Source: Clostridia bacterium (GTDB taxonomy: Bacteria; Bacillota_A; Clostridia; Oscillospirales; Acutalibacteraceae). Taken from it: a stretch of 8,325 bases of DNA. How positions within the stretch are numbered: position 1 is the stretch's first letter; each line of letters opens with the position of its first letter. Shown here piece by piece: positions 1 to 5,539 of the stretch. Made by a program: the position numbers and the translations under genes. Under the pieces are notes generated by a model that saw only the letters and a program-made list of their open reading frames with translations, searched no databases and was not told the origin of the DNA. The DNA is taken from NCBI GenBank assembly GCA_017549665.1, contig JAFYUD010000173.1:1-8325 (forward strand), written 5' to 3'.

Positions 1-536
1 ATGCTGAAACATCATCATTCTGTGACGGTGTTCAGGGCGCTGATGCATATGCTCTTGACATCGGACTCGGTAATGAGCAGACTCTTCTTAATCTTGTTGA
101 GCATTACGAAAAGCTCGGTGAGTACGACACAGGTATTTTCGATACAGATCTTGTTACACGTATGCTGTTTGAGTATGATTACGGCGCACTTGCATTCAGA
201 CTCATGACAAGTGACGGTGAAATTTCATTTGCAAACATGAAGCGTACAGGTACAAATACTCTGTGGGAAAACTGGGATGGCTGTGACTCATTGTCACATC
301 CCATGTTCGGTGCTGTCAGTGAGTATATATTCACATATATTCTCGGAATTCAGCAGACAGAGGATTCATGCGGCTGGAAAAAAGTCCGTATTGAGCCTGC
401 AGATATTCCCGAAGCAGGAGATATTTCAGGCAGCATCATGACTCCCGAAGGCAGAATCAGTGTTTCGGTCAGCTATTGTGACGGTGTAAGAGCTGTCAGG
501 TTCACTCTTCCCGAAACGGTAGAGTTGTGTGATTGA
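1..536 (+). CDS. GH78-type alpha-L-rhamnosidase, C-terminal part (5' end outside window)
   Basis: The reading frame is open from base 3 to the TGA at 534-536 and gives the last 177 residues of a longer protein. Seen: the end of an (alpha/alpha)6-barrel domain, with a GVQGADAYALDIGLG stretch (residues 10-24), then TGTNTLWENWDG (82-93), then a SLSHPMFGAV...YILGIQ segment (95-115), then a short beta-rich tail. This order matches the C-terminal half of GH78 alpha-L-rhamnosidases, which release L-rhamnose from plant polysaccharides and glycosides. The Glu of the WENWD motif (E89 of the fragment) sits where the proposed general base lies in characterised GH78 enzymes. The acidic general-acid motif and any signal peptide would be upstream, so cellular location cannot be judged. 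The next gene starts 22 bases downstream, so co-transcription is possible. A related six-hairpin glycosidase with another specificity cannot be excluded. Confidence 0.8.
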   Translation, partial: AETSSFCDGVQGADAYALDIGLGNEQTLLNLVEHYEKLGEYDTGIFDTDLVTRMLFEYDYGALAFRLMTSDGEISFANMKRTGTNTLWENWDGCDSLSHPMFGAVSEYIFTYILGIQQTEDSCGWKKVRIEPADIPEAGDISGSIMTPEGRISVSVSYCDGVRAVRFTLPETVELCD

Positions 537-558
537 TATTAAATTGTGAGGAATCAGA

Positions 559-1086
559 ATGAGAAAAATGAAAGACTTTCAGATATTTACCTGTCCTTTC
601 TGTTCATGTGAATTTTATGACAGTACAGCAAGAGACGGTAAAAAAGTGGGTGATCCTATGATTGAGTGTCCGCAGTGCGGACGCAAATCATACAGGTCAA
701 CTATTCTTGAGCCTGCGCTGATAAGTGCCGGCAGATATTTTGATATCCGTTTTTCTTCACGCTACGGCAATATGCGTATCGGACTGATTCTGATTTTTGC
801 AGTATTCCTCTTTCTGATTCTTGTAAAGCGTGAGCTTCTTCTCGGTGTTCTGCTTGTAGGTATTGCAGTTGCACTTTATACTATTTACGAGCTTGTTAGA
901 GTCGCACACAGAAATTCCTATCTCAATTCTTACGAATACGAACGGGAAATTGATAATTCAATGGAGCGGCTTTCTGACGAAGCTTACGCAAAAATGGTCA
1001 TCGCCTCTCAGGGGATTGATGAAAAAAGTGTCTATTATTATGAGCTTTATAACAGTGACGATGATGGAAAGGATATGTTATTATGA
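559..1086 (+). CDS. Zinc-ribbon membrane protein of unknown function
   Basis: This 175-residue protein belongs to no family I can name. Seen: an N-terminal zinc-ribbon with CPFC (C12, C15) and CPQC (C37, C40) knuckles about 21 residues apart, then two adjacent hydrophobic segments (about 74-89 and 93-112) separated by a short charged KRE turn, then a highly charged, Tyr-rich cytoplasmic-like tail (about 113-175). A helical hairpin with both ends in the cytoplasm is the likely topology, because the metal knuckles would then stay in a reducing compartment. The start at 559 is favoured by GAGGA at 548-552, six bases upstream; the in-frame ATG at 568 is too far from it. The stop overlaps the next start by four bases (ATGA at 1083-1086), so the protein is probably translated together with the DUF2207 partner and may act with it at the membrane. 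Confidence 0.8.
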   Translation: MRKMKDFQIFTCPFCSCEFYDSTARDGKKVGDPMIECPQCGRKSYRSTILEPALISAGRYFDIRFSSRYGNMRIGLILIFAVFLFLILVKRELLLGVLLVGIAVALYTIYELVRVAHRNSYLNSYEYEREIDNSMERLSDEAYAKMVIASQGIDEKSVYYYELYNSDDDGKDMLL

Positions 1087-2585
1087 AAAAATTTGCAGCA
1101 ATAATTTTTACGGTTGTAATACTTATTATTTCCGTTTTTTGTCTGAATGCTTCAGCAATGGGTGAATTTGCAGTAGCAAGTGTTCATTTTGATGCAGTTG
1201 TGAATGCAGACGGCACTGTTGCTGTTACAGAAACCTGGGATATTGAGTATTCTGAAACAGGTGACGGCTTTATTCGAAGCATTGATCTTTATAACAGTAA
1301 AAACAGTAATAATATGGCGACAATCGAAAAGTTTGAGTCAATTGATGATGTTGCTGTTTCCATCAACGGGAAACCCGTTTCTTCAACAAAGACAGGTAAT
1401 GATTCATTCCGCATCGGCACTTCATCTGACGGCAGAAGCTTCAATATTGAAATTGATTCTCCGTCTGCAGCTGAAACAAAGGAATATGTTGTTACATATA
1501 CCCTCAGCGGTGCAGTGAAAAAGAATGGAAGCAATGCTGAATTTGCTTATGTTTTTCTGGGTGAATCTTTTGAATTTGTAAGCAATAACGTTTCAGCAAC
1601 CGTTACTTTCCCTGACGGTACAACAACAGAAGATATCATCGTTGCTGATGATACTGCTCTTGTTGATAAAAATGCTGTTGATTTTGCCCCCGGCAGAGTT
1701 TACGATACGTTCAGAGTTGACGTGAAATGTTCTGCTGAAGTGTTTGACAGCAATTCACTTGTCAGATATTCTGCTTTTGCTGACGGTATGTCAAAAGCAT
1801 GGAATATTTTTGTTGATATCTGTATCTGGGTGATTATTGGTGTTGCAGGCGTAGTTGTTGTGATTTTTGCTTTGTTCGGTGAAAAACTCAGAAGACATTC
1901 TCTTGAAAAGGCTGCAAAGAAGCAGATTGCTGACGGCTCTGCTGCGGATGTTACCGCTGTACCTGATGAAATTACTCCCTGTCAGGCATATAAAATGCTC
2001 AATCCTTACTCAAGAATTTCTCCCAGATCATCAACAAAGAAGGTCGTACCTCTTTTTGCAATGGCAATTCTTGAGTGTATTGAAAACGGATATATCGTAG
2101 AGTGTGATGACGGTCTTATGATCGGAACACCTGCCGGCAAGGTGCCTGCATACATTCAGAGTGTGCTCAATTTCCTTAAAACCTTCAGTGAGAAAAAGGA
2201 TAACAGATATATCCTTGATAAATCATTTGAGGAAAACATAAAGACAGAGTGTCTTACAGCTTATGACAATGTCAGCAATTATCTTGCTACGTTCTATTCG
2301 CTGATTCCCGCTGCTGACGGCAAATTCTTCAGAACTCAGACAAATAAAGAGCTTTATAAAAAAGCTTATATTGTAAAAAAACATATAATCTCTTCCGGTA
2401 AAAAGGCTGATTTTGCTTTATGTATGAATAATGTGCTTGCAGGAAGAGCAACAAGAGATGAAGATGTGTCTGCCCTTCTTTTTGTTCTCGGAAATAAAGC
2501 GTTTACAGCTCCGTCAACAGGAATTGCAGCAGCTTTCAGCGGTGCATTACAGGCAATGTACAATATTTTTGTAAAATCAAAATAA
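1083..2585 (+). CDS. DUF2207-type membrane protein with signal peptide
   Basis: Seen: a Sec signal peptide (KK at 2-3, hydrophobic core about 5-20, ASA at 23-25 as a likely cleavage site); a beta-rich extracytoplasmic domain (about 27-235) containing features of the DUF2207 family, such as a V-x-A-D-G-T-V-x-V-T-E-T-W opening and a TVTFPDG strand near 173-179; one transmembrane helix (about 242-266); and a basic stop-transfer (KLRRH, 268-272). A 230-residue cytoplasmic part follows, including a helix-rich LFAMAILECIENGYIV segment (324-339) that resembles the winged-helix-like region after the membrane segment of DUF2207 proteins. The family's function is unknown. Many members, as I recall, have further membrane helices and a Gly-rich tail; neither is present here. 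AAAGGA at 1068-1073 inside the previous gene is the ribosome binding site. Overlap with the zinc-ribbon gene implies translational coupling. Confidence 0.8.
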   Translation: MKKFAAIIFTVVILIISVFCLNASAMGEFAVASVHFDAVVNADGTVAVTETWDIEYSETGDGFIRSIDLYNSKNSNNMATIEKFESIDDVAVSINGKPVSSTKTGNDSFRIGTSSDGRSFNIEIDSPSAAETKEYVVTYTLSGAVKKNGSNAEFAYVFLGESFEFVSNNVSATVTFPDGTTTEDIIVADDTALVDKNAVDFAPGRVYDTFRVDVKCSAEVFDSNSLVRYSAFADGMSKAWNIFVDICIWVIIGVAGVVVVIFALFGEKLRRHSLEKAAKKQIADGSAADVTAVPDEITPCQAYKMLNPYSRISPRSSTKKVVPLFAMAILECIENGYIVECDDGLMIGTPAGKVPAYIQSVLNFLKTFSEKKDNRYILDKSFEENIKTECLTAYDNVSNYLATFYSLIPAADGKFFRTQTNKELYKKAYIVKKHIISSGKKADFALCMNNVLAGRATRDEDVSALLFVLGNKAFTAPSTGIAAAFSGALQAMYNIFVKSK

Positions 2586-2588
2586 TGG

Positions 2589-2617
2589 CAGGGGAGGTAA
2601 AACCTCCCTTGTTTGTT
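2589..2617 (+). terminator. Weak intrinsic terminator or 3' hairpin between the DUF2207 gene and ftcD
   Basis: GGGAGGT (2592-2598) pairs perfectly with ACCTCCC (2602-2608) around an AAA loop, and C2589-A2590-G2591 extends the stem by pairing (including one G-T) with T2609-T2610-G2611. The following sequence is T-rich but interrupted by G (TTGTTTGTT). The stem is stable but the tail is poor, so it may only attenuate transcription or protect the mRNA end. I see no convincing promoter between it and ftcD, so some read-through into ftcD is likely. Confidence 0.5.
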
Positions 2618-2637
2618 ACACAGAATAAGGTGATATT

Positions 2638-3534
2638 ATGACAGGTAAAATAGTGGAGTGTGTGCCCAATATCAGTGAGGGCAGAAATGCGGAAATTGTG
2701 GCTGAGTGCGTCAGTGCTGTTGCTTCCGTTGAAAATGTAAAGGTGCTGAATTTTACGTCCGATTATGACCATAACAGGTCTGTAATTACGTTTATCGGCA
2801 CGCCCGAGGGTGTTTCTGAGGCTGCTGTGCGTCTTAGCAAAAAAGCGGCTGAGCTTATTGACCTGACAAAGCATAGTGGTGAGCATCCGAGAATGGGTGC
2901 TGTTGATGTGTGTCCCTTTATACCTGTTAAAAATGTCTCTGCAGATGAAGTAGTTGAGCTTGCAAAAGCTACGGGCAAACGTATTTATGAGGAAGCAGGA
3001 GTACCTGTTTATCTTTATGAAAAAGCTGCAAGTGCATCTCACAGAGAAAATCTTGCCGATGTCAGGCGAGGACAGTTTGAAGGTCTTGAGGAAAAGACAA
3101 GCCTTCCTGAATGGCAGCCTGATTTCGGTTCGGGATATCATCCTACGGCAGGAATCACAATCGTCGGAGCAAGAGAGTTTCTTATTGCATTCAATATTGA
3201 GCTTGATACCGATGATGTTGAAATTGCGAAGAAAATTGCAAAGACTATCCGTTTTTCTTCAGGCGGATATCCTTGTGTCAAAGCATTGGGACTTATGCTT
3301 CATGAAACAGATACTGCTCAGGTATCAATTAATTTTACGGACTATAAGACAACATCTCTTTATACCGTTGTCGATAAGGTGCGTGAAGAAGCAAAAAAAT
3401 ACGGTACAGATGTGAAGTGTACCGAATTGATAGGCTTGTCACCTATGAAAGCGCTTATTGACAGTGCAGCACATTATCTTAAAATCAAGGATTTTGATTA
3501 TGATAATCAGGTGTTTGAAAATCATCTTCTGTAA
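2638..3534 (+). CDS. ftcD: Glutamate formiminotransferase (FtcD, transferase domain only)
   Basis: This cytoplasmic enzyme moves the formimino group of N-formimino-L-glutamate to tetrahydrofolate, giving 5-formimino-THF and glutamate, the last step of the histidine degradation route that feeds one-carbon folate metabolism. Seen: the family opening VECVPNISEG (6-15), a DHNRSVITF segment (44-52), the signature GEHPRMGAVDVCPFIP (81-96) and PVYLYEKAA further on. H83 aligns with His82, the catalytic histidine of the porcine enzyme. At 298 residues it has just the two formiminotransferase subdomains; the cyclodeaminase half found fused in mammals is absent, as is usual in clostridia, so a separate cyclodeaminase would be needed. 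AAGGTG at 2625-2630 is a good ribosome binding site for the ATG at 2638. No other hut gene is in the window, so the source of formiminoglutamate is not shown. Confidence 0.95.
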   Translation: MTGKIVECVPNISEGRNAEIVAECVSAVASVENVKVLNFTSDYDHNRSVITFIGTPEGVSEAAVRLSKKAAELIDLTKHSGEHPRMGAVDVCPFIPVKNVSADEVVELAKATGKRIYEEAGVPVYLYEKAASASHRENLADVRRGQFEGLEEKTSLPEWQPDFGSGYHPTAGITIVGAREFLIAFNIELDTDDVEIAKKIAKTIRFSSGGYPCVKALGLMLHETDTAQVSINFTDYKTTSLYTVVDKVREEAKKYGTDVKCTELIGLSPMKALIDSAAHYLKIKDFDYDNQVFENHLL

Positions 3535-3536
3535 AC

Positions 3537-3580
3537 AAAAAACGGAAACTCTTGTGTGAGCTTCCGTTTTATTTTTTTAT
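3537..3580. terminator. Bidirectional intrinsic terminator between convergent genes
   Basis: AAAACGGAA (3539-3547) pairs with TTCCGTTTT (3562-3570), and after one A-C mismatch CTC (3549-3551) pairs with GAG (3558-3560) around a TTGTGT loop. On the + strand the stem runs into TTTTATTTTTTTA. On the - strand it runs into a run of six T then GTTT. It lies within 50 bases of the 3' ends of ftcD (+) and the oxidoreductase-acetyltransferase gene (-), so it can stop transcription from both sides. Confidence 0.92.
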
Positions 3581-5386
3581 TTATTTGCTGAGAAGAATGT
3601 CCTTCTGTCCGTCTTCTGTGTACATCTGAAGTTCGTTTATGCCGAATTTTTCCATAACTCTTGTCCAGCGGAGCACCATGTCTGTGTCATGATTTACGGG
3701 CACCCAGCCTGCCTTCAGATAGCTCTTGCATGCAGCAACTCTGTAATCGTCAGTTGTAAGAGTAGCCATTTCAACACCGTTATCAAAGAAGTGCTTTTCA
3801 GCAATTGCACACAGTGCATTTCCGAGACCTTTTCCTCTTTCAGTGTCAGCAACAGCAACCATATGTACAAGACCGAGACCTGTTGTAGGATATTTGCGTA
3901 CAGCAGTGATTGTTGCAACGGGAACATTTTCTGCGTTTACAATAAAGAATGTATCCTTGAAAATGTCGATATCCTCCATGCAGTTTGTGAATGCAGAATT
4001 GTCAGCACCGTATCTTACAAGACCGTTGTTGCAGATTCTGATCCAGTGAGGAATATCCTCTTCGTTCTGATAATTTCTGATTGTGTAGCCTTCGGGAAGC
4101 TGAGGAATCTCTTTATCCTTGGGGAATACAAGAAGCTTGAGCTGCTTGCCCTGAGCCTGCGCACGGGGTTTCCATGTTTTCTTGTGACCGTCGTAAATTT
4201 CCTGAGGAATTTCAGGATTACCCTTTGAATATGAAGGAATAAGCATGTCTCCTGCGATTTTCGGATCTGTACAGGCAGTATCGTTTCTGTACTGCTCTCT
4301 TTCGTCCTTGTTTCTGAAGTCGGGGATAGCTACGGGGATACCGCCGTTGAGAATTGAACGGTAACCGAGAAGTCCGGGAAGGAACATGTCAAGAGCTTCG
4401 TAAACGTCAATGTAATCAGCTTCCGGATTGCCCTTGATAGCTTCGATTGCGTGATACATTGTGTAGAAGTCTGAATTACCGTGTCCGAATTCCTTTGCAA
4501 TATCGTCAAATTCACCCTTGGGTTCATAGCATTTTACAGAGAAGTTGTCGGGATTATTAAGATAAAGTGTACCGAAATCGCCCTTCTTGGCATCTTCTCT
4601 TGCACTTTCCATTCTGCCGTCTGCACCATAAACTGTGTACCAGATAGAATCCTTTGAGCAGCCTACACCGTGAAGGCTCTTGATGATAGCACCGTTTTCA
4701 AGTGTGATAATTTCAACTGCAGCATTACCTGCTTTTGCACCCATTCTTGCCATTCTTGCATTGAAGGGCATTTCAAAGCCTGTAACTGAAACGGGACGGA
4801 GTCCTGTGATGTGGATAAGCGGACCGATTGAATGTGTGCAGTAGAATGTAGCATACATATTGTTTCTCCAGTGGCTTTCGTCACCGAATGTAATCATATC
4901 CCAGATGCTTTCGCAATTGTGCATGTACTCGCCTTCACCGTATTCGAATTCACCGACTGCGCCCTGCTGATAGAGCTTTTTCATTTCGTAAGTAGCGGGC
5001 ATGTAACAGTAATTTTCAGCGTAAGCATAAATCTTGCCTGATTTTTCAACAGCCTCACACAGCTCAACAGCCTCTTTAAGAGTCTGGCAGGGAAGTACTT
5101 CACTGATAACATGAAGACCTTTTTCTAGACATTTGATAGCAAAGGGAGCATGCTCTGTTGCAAAGTTTGCAAGCACAACAGCGTCCATATCATGATTGAG
5201 AAATTCATCAAATGATGTGTAGTATGAAATAGAATCATCATTGAGCTTGTTTCTGATTCTGTCTATGTGAAATTCAGAATAATCGCAGATAGCAACAAGC
5301 TGTGCGTTTTCAGCCTTGTTTGCGTACTGAATCATTGACTGTCCTCTGCCTGCGCCGAGAACGCCGATTTTAATTTTGTTGTTCAT
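3581..5386 (-). CDS. Gfo/Idh/MocA-family oxidoreductase fused to a C-terminal GNAT N-acetyltransferase
   Basis: Seen, numbered from the chosen ATG (601 aa): an N-terminal Rossmann fold with IGVLGAGRG (G8, G11, G13) for NAD(P); the HVISEVLP segment (92-99) at the place of the family's EKP motif, so the usual catalytic lysine is missing; a THSIGPLIHITG motif (184-195) where the family's catalytic His region lies; the alpha/beta C-terminal domain to about 350; a linker (about 355-430); then a GNAT domain (about 433-575) with the acetyl-CoA loop RGKGLG (517-522) after the beta strand GLVHMVAVAD. A GTG nine bases upstream is in frame, but it overlaps the GGAG ribosome binding site, so ATG at 5386 is preferred. 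Substrates are unknown: Gfo/Idh/MocA enzymes mostly oxidise or reduce sugars and inositols, and GNAT domains acetylate amines. An amino-sugar substrate handled by both domains is possible but is inference. The gene stands alone with its own promoter and terminator. Confidence 0.88.
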   Translation of the reverse strand: MNNKIKIGVLGAGRGQSMIQYANKAENAQLVAICDYSEFHIDRIRNKLNDDSISYYTSFDEFLNHDMDAVVLANFATEHAPFAIKCLEKGLHVISEVLPCQTLKEAVELCEAVEKSGKIYAYAENYCYMPATYEMKKLYQQGAVGEFEYGEGEYMHNCESIWDMITFGDESHWRNNMYATFYCTHSIGPLIHITGLRPVSVTGFEMPFNARMARMGAKAGNAAVEIITLENGAIIKSLHGVGCSKDSIWYTVYGADGRMESAREDAKKGDFGTLYLNNPDNFSVKCYEPKGEFDDIAKEFGHGNSDFYTMYHAIEAIKGNPEADYIDVYEALDMFLPGLLGYRSILNGGIPVAIPDFRNKDEREQYRNDTACTDPKIAGDMLIPSYSKGNPEIPQEIYDGHKKTWKPRAQAQGKQLKLLVFPKDKEIPQLPEGYTIRNYQNEEDIPHWIRICNNGLVRYGADNSAFTNCMEDIDIFKDTFFIVNAENVPVATITAVRKYPTTGLGLVHMVAVADTERGKGLGNALCAIAEKHFFDNGVEMATLTTDDYRVAACKSYLKAGWVPVNHDTDMVLRWTRVMEKFGINELQMYTEDGQKDILLSK

Positions 5387-5394
5387 AATATCCA

Positions 5395-5398
5395 CTCC
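5395..5398 (-). promoter_or_regulatory. Ribosome binding site deciding the start of the Gfo-GNAT gene
   Basis: GGAG (reverse strand) lies eight bases before the ATG at 5386-5384. The alternative in-frame GTG (5395-5393) shares a base with this site and would have no ribosome binding site of its own, so translation from the ATG is much more likely. Confidence 0.8.
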
Positions 5399-5419
5399 GT
5401 GAGAACTTATTTTAAGTAC

Positions 5420-5448
5420 AATATAGCATAATAAAAACTTGTTTTCAA
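5420..5448 (-). promoter_or_regulatory. Sigma-A type promoter of the Gfo-GNAT gene
   Basis: On the reverse strand TTGAAA (5448-5443) and TATATT (5425-5420) are separated by exactly 17 bases, with a TGC just before the -10 (extended -10). The expected transcript starts near 5413, giving a leader of roughly 27 bases to the ATG. A short inverted repeat CTTG-TTTT-CAAG (5438-5449) overlaps the -35; it is too small to call an operator. Confidence 0.82.
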
Positions 5449-5480
5449 GATATAAATATTTTTATTTTTAATATATATTG

Positions 5481-5507
5481 TTGACCTTTTCTTCATTATG
5501 TGATAAT
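5481..5507 (+). promoter_or_regulatory. Sigma-A type promoter of the thyX-like operon
   Basis: TTGACC (5481-5486) lies 15 bases upstream of GATAAT (5502-5507), which is preceded by TGT (5499-5501), an extended -10. The short spacer is compensated by the extended -10; TAATAT at 5504-5509 with a 17-base spacer is a weaker alternative. The predicted transcript begins near 5514, about 26 bases before the ATG at 5540. The flanking region 5450-5480 is almost pure A/T and could act as an UP element. Confidence 0.75.
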
Positions 5508-5525
5508 ATTAATCTGATTATATGC

Positions 5526-5531
5526 GAGGTG
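5526..5531 (+). promoter_or_regulatory. Ribosome binding site deciding the thyX-like start
   Basis: GAGGTG lies eight bases before the ATG at 5540. The in-frame ATG at 5522 is upstream of this site, only about eight bases from the predicted transcript start, and has no ribosome binding site of its own, so the protein most likely begins MNTDNY. Confidence 0.82.
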
Positions 5532-5539
5532 AATTGATT

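Noticed and set aside
1..207. 68-codon + strand open frame from base 1
   Set aside because: It is in another frame of the GH78 gene, whose own frame is open from base 3 and gives recognisable family motifs.
2536..3141. 201-codon - strand open frame
   Set aside because: It is antisense to ftcD, has no recognisable protein features and no good ribosome binding site; it mirrors the codon pattern of ftcD.
3689..4228. 179-codon + strand open frame
   Set aside because: It is antisense to the GNAT part of the fusion gene, Cys- and Ser-rich without pattern, and has no ribosome binding site; it is a shadow frame.
5387..5395. GTG start at 5395 for the Gfo-GNAT gene
   Set aside because: It overlaps the GGAG ribosome binding site that is correctly spaced for the ATG at 5386.
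5438..5449. CTTG-TTTT-CAAG inverted repeat as a regulator binding site
   Set aside because: The arms are only four bases in very AT-rich DNA; chance explains it.
5400..5520. Riboswitch or T-box leader for the thyX-like operon
   Set aside because: The predicted leader is only about 26 bases long and has no hairpin or terminator, so there is no room for such an element.
5522..5539. ATG at 5522 as start of the thyX-like gene
   Set aside because: It is upstream of the GAGGTG ribosome binding site and very close to the predicted transcript start; ATG at 5540 fits better.
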